Assembly (NCBI GenBank): GCA_015039365.1
Contig: WION01000013.1
Span: forward strand, 737,848 to 801,847
From: Amanita rubescens
Lineage: Eukaryota > Basidiomycota > Agaricomycetes > Agaricales > Amanitaceae
Direction of reading: 5' to 3'
Length of the DNA: 64,000 bases
The translations under genes were made by a program, and so were the position numbers. Below, piece by piece: positions 9,634 to 20,213 of the stretch (position 1 is its first letter; each line of letters starts with the position of its first letter). The notes beneath the pieces are model-generated. The model was not told where the DNA came from and did no database searches. It saw only the letters and a list, made by a program, of their open reading frames with translations.

Positions 9634-10698
9634 TTAGCGCAACTCGACCTCATTGTTCGTCGTCGACTCGTTGTAATACAGATAGGGGTTGTCGCCCAGA
9701 TCAATTGGATCATCACCATTGGCCTCCGGCGTCAAATTTGACATCGCCATCTCCAAGACGTACTGGAAGCACCCCAGCACAATCGACAAGTCTCCGTGGA
9801 TGACATTAAGCAGCCTGCTCTGTTTGAGGACCCCTTCATCTGTAATAGTTACGAAGACGTAAGAGAGACCATCGGTTGCAACGCCATGGACGGATGTATC
9901 GCTTCGTCCTCCATTGACGCGCGATTGACGGAGACATGCCAGATACACGACGAGTTGGGTTAAAACGTTGTCAAGGTTGCCATGGAAGTTGGCCTCGACG
10001 CAGAGCAGGAGCGAGTAAAAGAGCCGATTGGATCTGATTCCGACGCCATAATCAACACGACCGTAGACAACGGTCTTCGGGGTTGTCTCCATTTTGTGGG
10101 TGAATGAAACGTCGCAGTGTACTTTGACAGTATCCCAAGGTGTTGGCGTACGTCGGCCGACGTCAGTTGACTGAGTTGCTGAAATGCCAGAAACCTCGTC
10201 TCGCTGAAGGTTTTTGTGTTTAAGTAGAACTGCCAACAAAATGTTTAACCAACTCACTATTGCCGCTATGCACTCGCACAGAAGGAAGTCCACAGCAAAT
10301 CTACATGCCGTCTTGCTCGATCGATCGTAGATTTCAGTATAGTTTTCCAAGAGCGACACTAATAAGGCCCTTCGTCAAAGTTGCACGATTGAATAAAATC
10401 AGGGAGAAATTTTACCAAGGCACGCCGATGGCTGAAAGGTCTTGACGTCTGGCAACACCTCAATCTTCCACTGATCCTCCAGTGCGCGACTGTACGCGAG
10501 GTCAAAGTCCAGAACAGCCTCGTCGAGTGTGAACTCCTTTGGGGCCTTGCGTATGCACTCCTTTTCTTCAGCTTCTACCCGACGTTTCAACTCCTCAATA
10601 ATGCTCAGAGCAACGCCGTCTGCAAGCTTGGAAGTATTGGCGATAGCGAAGAGCCTTTCGAAGAACAAATCCGTAGCCTTTGAATGCATGGTGAGCAA
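9634..10698 (-). CDS. PD-(D/E)XK nuclease-like basidiomycete protein, 317 aa
   Basis: Three exons in phase: 10416-10698, 10258-10358 and 9634-10203. Features are an N-terminal helical part (ATDLFFERLFAIANTSK), FTLDEAVLDFDLAYSRALED, a variable centre, then GRVDYGVGIR, LLLCVEANFHGNLDNVLTQL, YLACLRQSR and SVHGVATDGLSYVFVTI. This order (Gly/Asp strand, VEAK-like strand, Gln-rich helix with YLA and R, then GxxTDG strand) is that of a widespread fungal protein family thought to share the restriction-endonuclease fold and often seen in Crinkler-type effectors. The usual Lys of VEAK is Asn, so it may be inactive as a nuclease. The family fold is established only loosely; function here is inference. 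Confidence 0.55.
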
Positions 10699-11038
10699 CA
10701 GAAAGTGCCCTATGACCAGTCACATCACGTCAATTGAGTGCTGTACAAGAGTAATATTTCGGCAATCGTGAAATCGTTCCCTGCCTGTGGTGTAAGTTTC
10801 CTCCTTGTATTAGACTGCCCTTGTACGGTATTACTAGTTCTTTGATTTCCGTAAATGCAAGAAATCTGTGCAGTAAATTTCATATATGCCTAGTGTTCGT
10901 GAAACGTAAGAGTCGTGAGGTAACGGAAAGTTGAAAAAAGGATATATGCCAATGTCGTGTGAATAGGATAATGTCATGAATTATGGTGTCAAGGGACGCA
11001 TCTAGTAATAAACGATCATTAGTAGTTGATCCTTTTCT
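10699..11038. other. Intergenic, nothing recognised
   Basis: About 340 bp between the 5' end of the nuclease-like gene and the 3' end of the H+-ATPase pseudogene. AT-rich, no coding or repeat signal seen. Confidence 0.4.
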
Positions 11039-13772
11039 CTATGCGCCTGTCCGGCTGGGGTGACGCGCTAGCGTTTCGCCCATACGTTTTGCTTGAATAC
11101 TGCTGAACCTCTGCAACTCTTCTGGTTTGACGGACACCTTGCCCCCCAAACCAGCCCTCCAGGCAGCCCGACGAATGAAAGAAACACGGTTGGAATACAA
11201 GGACTCCTGAATGGATGTAGCGCGCGACTGAGTTCGCACCTGGTGACGCAGCCACTTGATGATAGTAAACTTCATCCCAAACTTCATCCAATCGAGAGGA
11301 ATGAACCAGACAATGTTCTACCAGCTCGTTTCAGTCCTGCCCTAAAGATTCAATGAAAACGACATAACAATGCCGATCCATCCACCAGAGATGGCTGCAA
11401 TGTCAGTGAAACCCCAATTACCATAGGCCGCAATAATGGACGAAATAAGCTGAGAAAAGCAGAACGCGCCCACAAGTGCATATGAAGGTTGCTCCATGAA
11501 GAAGAATCCGTGTGAACGTGTAACAAAGATGAGCGCCTGAGAAATAATGGAAACTTGAAGGTAGACAATCATATGAAGTTGACTATCGTTGGCCTTCGGG
11601 GGATCGCTTTCGAGAGCAACACCAAACTTGTCTTGGAAGAATTGTGTCTTGAGAATGATTGCAACCAGTGCAATACTAAGAGGGAGTCGTCAACTACAAC
11701 TCAAGTTGAAAGGCAAGAAACTTACGTCGACACGGCAAGGTACAGACCATAGGCAATGGCGTAAGCGAAAACTTCCCTCAGATCCCACGAGTCTGGCGTA
11801 CTCGACGGAAGCACACGATCGAGAGACAGGGTCATGATGGAACCGTCGTTGAGGAGGGCAATAATCAGCACCATAAATGTTGGGAAATCAAACTTGAAAG
11901 CGAAAGCCAGGATGGAGAAGCAGACAACGATACGAATAGTGACGGCGCAGGCGTAAATGGAGTAGTTGCGCATACGTTGGAAGATAATACGAGATCCGCG
12001 AATGGCGTGGACGATGGTGGAAAGACCTGGTTCAGTCAAGACAATATCGGCTGCGCCACGGGCAGCGTCCGTAGCACCCTCGACAGCGATACCGACGTTG
12101 GCACGAGAGAGAGCTGGGGCATCGTTGGCACCGTCACCAGTCATAGCGCAAAGATGACCGAGGCCTTGAAGACGCTTGACAATTTCATACTTGTGGTCGG
12201 GGAATACGCCAGCGAAACCATCTGCATCAAGAATCAGGTCGTCGAGAGTGCTGAATTTGCCGCCGGGGGGTGGACCGTCCTTCAAAACTTTGACAGATCG
12301 CCGAGACCGAGACGACGTCCCGTTTCCTGGGCAATAGCTAACTGATCACCAGTGATCATCTTGACCCTGACGCCGAGAGTAAGGGCGTCGTCGATTGTCG
12401 TTTTAGTATCTTCGCGAGGTGGGTCGATGACGGGGAGCAGACCGATGAGCTCAAAGCTATTGCCTTCGGCTTCCGGATCATCACCTTCCAATTCTTCATA
12501 TGCGACGGCAAGGGCACGGAGACCACGAGAAGCGAATTCCTCGACGTCGGCCTCGAGACGATTTTCAATCTCCTCGGTCTTGTTACGTGTGCAAAGCTCA
12601 ATGATGATACCCGTCATGCCCTTCGTGACCCTCTTCAGTTTACCTGTTCCTTCCTCGCGGTAGGTGGCTTCCGTGCGTTTGTCAACATGGTTGAAGGGCT
12701 TGAAGTCCAAAATCTTGATGCCAGCGCGGGCACGCGGCAAGTCACCCAAAGCGGTTGTAACGGCGGCATCGATGGCATCCTGATTCTCCGTACGTGATGC
12801 GTATGCGGATAGGAGAATGATGACCTGGCCTCTGCTGAGAAGGGTCCGTATGTGCGAAGGGTATTGCGATCAATGATCAATTTGTTCGTCGTCAGAGTGC
12901 CGGTCTTGTCGGAACACAAGATGGTAACACCCGCCAATTCTTCAATGGCGGTGATACGTGTGACGATGGCCTTGTGCTTTGCAAGTTGTTGCGCACCGAC
13001 GGCCAGTGTGACGGATAAGACGGTCGGCATGGCAATAGGAATACCACCAATCAAGAGGACGAGGATATCGTTGAGACCACGGCGGTACTTGTAGCGGAAT
13101 CCAGCGTACAAGCAGAAAATTTCGTCGATGATAAAGATACCGATGCTAGCAATGCAGAACGTTCCAATTTGTGCCAAAATCTGTTGTAGATGACCAGTAT
13201 TATCGTCATCGTGACCAACAAGGGATGCAGCACGACCGAAGAAAGTGTTGGCACCAGGAGAGATGACGATACCCTTCGCTTCACCTTTTTTACATGTTGA
13301 ACCGCTACGAATAGAATGAATAAAAACACTGAACAAAGAACGACTTTAGAAACATTGGTCACCCACTTTCTTGGACTGAGAAAGTGATTCACCGGTGAGC
13401 GCAGCCTGATCGATCGACACATTGACAGCCTCGCTTAGACGACAATCCGCGGGAACAATGTCACCAATTTTGAATGCAATCACGTCACCAGGCCCGAGAT
13501 TAGCGGATTCAATTTCTGACCATGAGCTGTCGTGTTTAACCTTTGCTTTGGGAGCAAGCGAATCCATGAGCGCCCTGACAGCATTACCAGCATTGTGCTC
13601 TTTGTAGAAACCAATCGCACCAACGAAATCTTCCCAATCTGGTGGGCTGCCATCACCATTGGATAGGACGATAGCAACTAAGGCAGCTGCTTCCATGACC
13701 CAAGACAATGGATTCCACATGAAACTCTTCGCTCTCTAGTTGGTTGGGACCGAAAATTTGAGGGAGTGTTCC
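11039..13772 (-). pseudogene. PMA1: Plasma-membrane H+-ATPase (P3A P-type), decayed
   Basis: The full P3A layout is present: [60 protein letters not shown], the phosphorylation loop [45 protein letters not shown], and the tail ending LARHPSRTGA. The family pumps protons out of the cell and energises nutrient uptake. Several lesions are visible: a frame change between LESEE and SFMWNP (near 13730); loss of nine codons between DWEDFVG and AIGFY, removing the core of a transmembrane helix; a damaged intron donor after GDQCF (near 13345); a net +2 frameshift after GPFSAE (near 12828); and a deletion with frame change between LGLGD and KVLKDG (near 12295). A TAG may also replace a Trp codon near 11320. 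An intact PMA1 should exist elsewhere. Confidence 0.85.
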
Positions 13773-13859
13773 TAGCCGCTGTTTTGACACGAGTGGCAAG
13801 CATTGGGATGCCAGAGTGAGAGATAGCGGGAGAGCTCCTGCTTAAAAGTACTTTAATCG

Positions 13860-14306
13860 CTACTCTCGATGCATATGTATGGATACACTCACGTCAACCA
13901 CAGCGGGTTTAAATTCCCTTTCCCAATCAGACTTTGGTTCGGAGTCGTACGCATCCACAATTTCAGCAACGGCAATGACGAGCTCGTTCTCGACCACGTT
14001 TCTGCCACGTCCTGCGTTGAAAGCCTGTCCTTTGTCGCGCTTCGTTTTCTCAACGTCTTCTATGCCCAGAAGGAGACCAGTCAAACATGCCAAGTGCATT
14101 ATGCCTGGCCGCCTTGCAAGCCCTTCACGATGTCTATTGCCCATTGAGCGATAGTACTCTGGGAATCTCTGGAGAAAAGAGAAGCTACAGCCTACAGTTG
14201 ACTGTAATTCAAAAGCTTTTTCGAATACTTGTAATTTGAGGTGAACCGCGTTTCGGAATGCGGTGGATAGTGACTGGAGTGAGATCTGAGGTCGTGAAAA
14301 ATACAA
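13860..14306 (-). CDS. Unrecognised ORF upstream of the H+-ATPase remnant
   Basis: An open frame of up to 148 codons with charged, soluble-looking sequence (ENELVIAVAEIVDAYDSEP, SDWEREFKPAVVD) that stops at a plausible intron donor GTGAGT near 13892. It lies on the same strand just upstream of the ATPase remnant and could be its acidic N-terminal exon or a separate small gene. I cannot assign it. Confidence 0.25.
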   Translation of the reverse strand: MYFSRPQISLQSLSTAFRNAVHLKLQVFEKAFELQSTVGCSFSFLQRFPEYYRSMGNRHREGLARRPGIMHLACLTGLLLGIEDVEKTKRDKGQAFNAGRGRNVVENELVIAVAEIVDAYDSEPKSDWEREFKPAVVDVSVSIHMHRE

Positions 14307-15147
14307 TGGAGATGATACATACTGCAGCAGTAGCTAATGGAGTTGGAAGAGGTTGAATATGAGCAAGGTGATGTGAAAGTGTTGCTTGGACAGCTGAAAG
14401 TGACGCTATGGACTCATGTTAAAAATACAATAGCCATGTTAATAACATATGTGAAATGATGAGAGCTCAAAGGGTAACTAGTTAGTGTTTCACGACGAGG
14501 CATGTTGGCCCTAGAAGGCATTGTAGGGGCCCCCTCACCCGATCAGCATGCGTTACTAGTAAAGTGTAACAAACGTGACAAGCTTAAAGCCACGTTTCGG
14601 ACGTGCCCTGTCTCATGGTGAGCATCCAGTGGTGCTGTTCTGGAGGTGTTATTAATTTTCCACCTATATACCAGCAGCGCTCACCAGTGACCTCGCTTGT
14701 AGGTTATTAGAACAACGAGGCCGCTTGCACCCGGTTGCTTCCACCTGGGACTCGGAAGTTCGCATAGCCACGCTATTTCACCATTTGAGCACGAGGATAC
14801 TGAGCTGCCGATCCATGAGCAGCTCTCTCTCCTGCATAAGTATTTATCAACTAGTACTTCCCAGGTCACCAACAACAGTATCATGTTGTTCCAATTTCTT
14901 TCCTCTATCTGGAGGCGCATTATAAGTTTAACAGCCTTCTTATGTGAGCACTCTCTCGCAACGATCCGTTGCCTATGCGACTAAACTCGACTCTCGGGGG
15001 CTTTTAACCTCTTTTGGGGGGACTTGCCTCTCCCAAGTTACTCCCTCACATTATCAGAATAATACGTGGGTCAAATATAATGCACCAGACAATGACACTA
15101 ATTGTTTCCGAAGCAGTACTGAGTCAAGGATCGATTGGTGTCTGACC
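14307..15147. other. Intergenic and HET gene upstream region
   Basis: About 840 bp. A TATATA-like word lies at about 14663 (cacctatata). The frame of the HET gene is open from 14944, but its first ATG is 15148, so 14944-15147 is probably 5' untranslated or an unrecognised exon. Confidence 0.35.
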
Positions 15148-17577
15148 ATGCCTAACGTCTCCGCAAACATGCCTCCCCGTCCAGAATTCACCCCGTTCAC
15201 AATTCCATACCTCTGTATGTCCACGCCTTATGATGGGAAAGGGTTCTGGACATACCCAGAGCGCCACGGTTGGATCATACACACAAAGGACCAGAAATGC
15301 CATGTCCTCTGTCCACCAGGCATTTGCCATGACGGAATGAGCCTGGCAGACCTTTCTAACCACACGAGACAAGCCCAACCGGCGATACTGTCGCGTGCCG
15401 ATGGAATCCCAGTCACTGCCGGTGACAAAGTTGCGTTCTTGCAAGCTTGGCTCTTCTTTGGAGTCCTCACGGAAGTCTCCGCTTTATGCGGACTCGGGAT
15501 TGATGTCGGAGCAGAGTTCATTGTTGACGATGGATCTATCTCCACTGCGAAGCTCAACGGCTTACCGGGGAAATGGTTCGCGGCTGCAGTGAAGAAGAAT
15601 CGAGCAGGCGATCGTGCATTCATGGAACAAATTCTATCGATCGCGCGACACGCAGTTTTGATGCTTTCCGAAGAGCTCACCGAGGATGGTTCCCGGGCAT
15701 TCGAGTATACATACACCGAATGTCGTGTCCTGCACTCTCTCGACATCACCGCCCGAATCGTCGCTCTACACCTGCTTTTACACGTATATATGCCCGGATT
15801 TATGGTGACCGATGAGAATGGATGGGGTCACAACAGGATCTTGAAAAGCGTGGACTGGACCAGTCGGGAATGCGAGGGATTGGACCAATTGTCCGATATA
15901 GCACAGACAAAACTCGCAGAACAAGGCTGGTGCGCGAGCGAGATTGACCTACTAGCACCTGCCGACCTGGCCTTCGCATCCCTCCTCAGTCGTCCGAGAA
16001 TCAGGGATCATTCTGGCTGTGGGGACGTCATTTGCAATGCATATCAGACAGATGAGACGACTTACGTTACGAGGCATGTGCAGGACGGATGCACTTGCAA
16101 CTTGGTGGATGTACCAACCAATCTTTTGGTCAATGCGTTGTCACAGGACAAGGTTCCGAAACTGTGTATTACTGAGCAGTTGGAGTTACGAGTGGTTATG
16201 GAAGACAACTACCCATACATCGCGTTCTCTCATGTTTGTACGTACTGTCTATTTCGGTCTTCTCCTTCCTCCACTGATCTTCTATAAGGGGCCGATGGGC
16301 TCGGAAACCCGCACACAAACGCACTTCCTAGATGCCAGCTTCGCCGATTACGGGATCATGCAACCGAACTAGACCGCATACACAATCTTGCATCAACCTC
16401 TGAATCAGCTGACTTGCCAGTTGCACTTTGGCTAGATACACTTTGCATACCCGTCAATCCAAGCGCAAAAGCGTACCGTAAGAAAGCCATCCAGCTCCTA
16501 GGGAAGACTTTCAACGAAGCAGACGCAGTTTTGGTTCTCGATCGGGAACTCGAGATCGTCGAATCTGCTACGGCGTCGTTTTTGGAACTGGGGTTACGCA
16601 TCCTATGCAGTGGCTGGATGAAGCGCTTATGGACTCTACAGGAGGCAACACTAGCAAGTGAGGCGCATAACGCCAGCCCTCTGTACTTCCAAATGCGCGA
16701 CGGACCTTTCTTGTACCAGAAATACGATCGCAGTAGGAGTGCGCCACGACGTGTCAACGAACGCACAACCGAGATCCAGGCGGAGGAACGGACTCTACTT
16801 CACGACACTGGCGTGATGCTGGAGCTCGGGGCGCAACTACCATCCGTGGGCATGATACGCAATATGCGACAAGGCTGGTCACCATTCAGGGTCATATACT
16901 CGGCCATAGAGCATCGGTCAACTAGCAAAGCCGAAGACGTACCGGTATGCATTGCCTCCCTGTTGGGAAAAGACCTATCTACCATCCTTTCCGGTGCGGA
17001 CGTGGAACAACGAATGGCTAACTTCTACGTTCTCATGCGGGAAGTCCCACTTGGTGTGATGTGGTGCGAGGGACCAGAGAAGCTGAGCATCAAGCCGTTT
17101 CGTTGGGCGCCGCTGTCAATCGCTGCCTATCCACAAACCACTTTCATGGGCTGGGAAGATTGTATTTGCGACCCTGCTGGCCTGCATGTCAAGTATGGTG
17201 GCTTTGTCTTTGCGGAGAGGGAAGAAGAACGACTCGGTTTGGAGGCAATTCTTCCCCATGTCATTGACATGGTATCTGCTGAGACAGGTGGTGGATTAGG
17301 GCAACTTTTTGCTCTTCCACGACGGACAAGTAGGGAAATTTCGCTGCAGCAGAATTTAGCAGTGATTGTCAGGCATGATGACCATCCTGGTATGAATCCC
17401 ACTGCCGCAATCGTGGTCATTGAGGGCACTACTGAAGTGGACAGTGTGATACAATTGACTGAATTCTTGTGCAGAATTGTTGGTTACATGTATCTTCAGC
17501 CTCCATATCGGGCTCCAGGAGGAACGGCAGTTCGTGTCCATGCCACAGGGGTCGATCAGATGTGGTGTATAACTTGA
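15148..17577 (+). CDS. HET-domain (heterokaryon incompatibility) protein, 792 aa
   Basis: Two exons, 15148-16237 and 16289-17577, join as AFSHV-W-ADG, restoring the HET-domain hallmark. HET motifs in order: DNYPYIAFSHVWADGLGNPH (about residue 355-375), LWLDTLCIPV (about 408), AIQLLGKTFNEADAVLVLDR (about 424-443) and GWMKRLWTLQEATLAS (about 472). The N-terminal 350 residues (PYDGKGFWTYPERHGW, CPPGICHD) and long C-terminal half are typical of Agaricomycete HET proteins. In ascomycetes HET domains trigger cell death on non-self fusion. ATG 15148 is chosen because MPPRPEFTPFTIPY just after it is where family members usually start. The gene looks intact. Confidence 0.88.
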
Positions 17578-17967
17578 TCACGTCCCAAGCCTGTATGTAC
17601 ATATAACCTAACCATCCATAAAATTATGGCTTTGAAGCGCACCCCACGTGGCTTGCCGTAGTGCCCGTGTCGTACCCTCCTTCGCATAGCTGCTGCAATT
17701 GAGACTAAACCAATCCCGACTGGCGTTCAAGAAAAACTATTTCATTGCGACTGCAGTATTGAACTGAGAATAGTCACCAGTCGAGGTAGATCATGCCTTT
17801 TCCTGCTCTTGATGAAGCCTGCACATTCTACGGGGCTCAGCCGTGATATGATCGAACATACTAATGGAATTGAACCCTAGTACGGGGCAAAACATACGAA
17901 CATTATCTCCAATAAAACTTATAGTACATGCATTATTGACTGCTAGCCCAAGAGCAAAATAAGCGAG
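17578..17967. other. Gap between convergent genes
   Basis: About 390 bp separating the 3' ends of the HET gene and the Ish1-like gene. No coding or repeat signal seen. Confidence 0.4.
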
Positions 17968-19751
17968 TTAAAGCTCCCCACTAAGTCTCTCTCCACCTTG
18001 TTTCGCCGCTTCGCTCACCGTTTGGCGAGCCTGACTTGCGTGTTCCTGTGCCTCCGAAACTAGCGACTCCATCTGCTCTGCACGGCTCGCAGCTTTGTCA
18101 TAAACGCTCTCTTTAGTGTGTTCGTACTTATCCTTCACACTCTCTGTAGCCATTTTGTATGCCGAATAACCTTCATGAGCCTTCTCGGTTGCATGTTCTT
18201 TCGTCTCGTTCCAGGTGCCAGCGAGGATGCTCCAAATGCGACCCAAGCCTTCCTCGGCCTTGTAGACGCCCTCATCCACAATGTCTCTAATCTTGTTAAG
18301 GGCTGCCTCTGCGTGGTTTTGTACTTGGATCCACCGAATACGAGTCTCCTCTAACATCGGAGCGTTAGAAGTGAGTTTGACGAAACATGATTGTTTGCTC
18401 ACGCAAAAGACCCGGACGACTCGTTGGGAGGAACTCTTCACTTATTCCCTTTTCTCGCAAGTAAACGCGAAGGCGAGCGTCGGGCCATACAAGATATTCG
18501 GCTACTCTCGCAGAGTAAACGTTGTACCTGAAGAACGGTTAGCTCTTTGTTGCACTTGGTTATGAAATCTCGTACTTATCATTGGCCACTTTGATAAGCT
18601 CGTCGCGCTTGACTTGCGCATCGGTACGCAAAAAATTGTGGTGGATGAGCCAATCCCGAATGTCGTTATCTGACCAGGCGTCCCAGAAGGTGTTACGAGC
18701 GGCCAAGTAATTGTCCCTACGCTCTTTGAGCAAAGAACAAATCGTTTGGGAATACCTCACTCACGATACCATTCTAATCATTTTGTCTCTGGTCAATTGA
18801 GCATCGCTTTTGACGTAACCGTGCTCCACTAGCCAGTTCTTCAACTGCGATTCCGACCAAGTCGACCAAACAGCATCTTTGACGCTGTAATGATATTTAT
18901 TCATGAACGCACGCAGTTTGTCTCTGTTCTTCTCAGCGCCAGACTTGATGACGCCGTGCGTCACGAGCCAATCATGCTAAAACTCGTGAGCATGAAAATC
19001 CGTACAACTAAAAGACGCGTCATACCATAGCCGAATCGCTCCAAGCATCGTAAATTGGTTCTGTAACGGTCGCGTACGCATGTTTCATCATAGAAAGCAG
19101 CTGCTCCCTTGTCTTTTGCTCTTCGGGCTTCACCCATCCCTTCTTCTCCAAGTACGACCTCAGCTGACTATCGCTCCAACTCGAAAAAACGTAATCCCTC
19201 GTGTCGTCCAAAACGCGGAAAGCATCCTTCGTAGATTGCGCTATCGTTCCCGTTGCCGAGCTCGCCAAGCTCGACGCACTCTCACTCAGCACGCTCGCCG
19301 TCGCGCTCGTGCGAGAGGCCAACGAGTGAGCAGCATTCCTGAACGAACTATACCTCGCCTTGGCAAGTAACACCAAATGTTCCCGCGGGCCTTTTGGCGC
19401 TACAATACCTTGTTTGAGGAGGAACTGACGCAGCTGCGACTCGTCCCACTTGTCAAATACATCTTCCCTGATGTCTGTAAATGCTTGTTGAGCAGATTCG
19501 TATTGATCATAAGTCCATTTCGAGGCTGCGTCCCAGTTTTGAGCGACTAGAGACTGGAGATCGGATTGGGACACTGCTGAGCTCGGGACTGCGACATTGT
19601 GCGCTTCTAGCCAAGCGCTTAACTGAGCGGGCGACCACGAGGTGTAGGTGTCCGCATCCTTCGAGTCGTCATCGCTGGATTGCCACCAAGATGCAGTGGC
19701 AGTAGAAAGAACGAGTAGCAAGAAAAAGAAGGAGTAAAACCTGGGCAACAT
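17968..19751 (-). CDS. Ish1/Msc1-like stress-responsive protein, 528 aa
   Basis: Five exons in phase: 19026-19751, 18770-18976, 18576-18721, 18403-18527 and 17968-18350. A signal peptide opens the protein (MLPRFYSFFFLLLVLSTATA before SWW). Then come repeated Ish1 units, each built on W(S/D)xSQLxxWLxxxG: TSWSPAQLSAWLEAHNV, DKWDESQLRQFLLKQGI, SSWSDSQLRSYLEKKGW, DAWSDSAM-HDWLVTHGV (split by an intron), STWSESQLKNWLVEHGY and DAWSDNDIRDWLIHHNF. The C-terminal quarter is a long charged helix rich in Ala, Glu and Lys. Fission yeast Ish1 and budding yeast Msc1 relatives sit in the ER or nuclear envelope and respond to stress. ATG 19751 is chosen because it starts the signal peptide. Start and joins are consistent throughout. 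Confidence 0.85.
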
Positions 19752-20213
19752 GATTGTCGGGTTTATCTCCAAAGGATCGTGTTAATATAAGTCGCCACAC
19801 CGCGAACTGACGTCACGGTCTGGGTTATGACGCACCCGTTACGCACACAAACACAAATAGAGAGAAAAGGTGCGGATTTTAATTCGTAGAGGATACAGCG
19901 AGTGAAACCAAAAACATCTCAATTGACAGAACGTAGCGAAAAGAAACGTGATGGATGACGGCAGCGAGGAACATTGTGTATAGACAAAAAGTTCGGAAAT
20001 GGTAAACAGAAATACAGTGAAACGAGATATAGTCGGTGCCGTCGTCTATTACATGCATATTGTGACAGTATAATGTGCCTCCTTCAGATGGCGTACGAGA
20101 AAATGCGAGATTTCATGCATGCACAGTGGAAATGTTGCAGTGGAAGAGAAATACCTGAATGGAAGTCGTAAGAAGACAAAAAGAGAGGAAATTACAGCGC
20201 ATTTTTTCAATGC
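19752..20213. other. Intergenic, upstream of the Ish1-like gene and 3' of KAP95
   Basis: About 460 bp containing the promoter of the Ish1-like gene and the 3' region of the importin gene. No further gene seen; a 65-codon frame at 19974-20171 is not supported. Confidence 0.4.
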
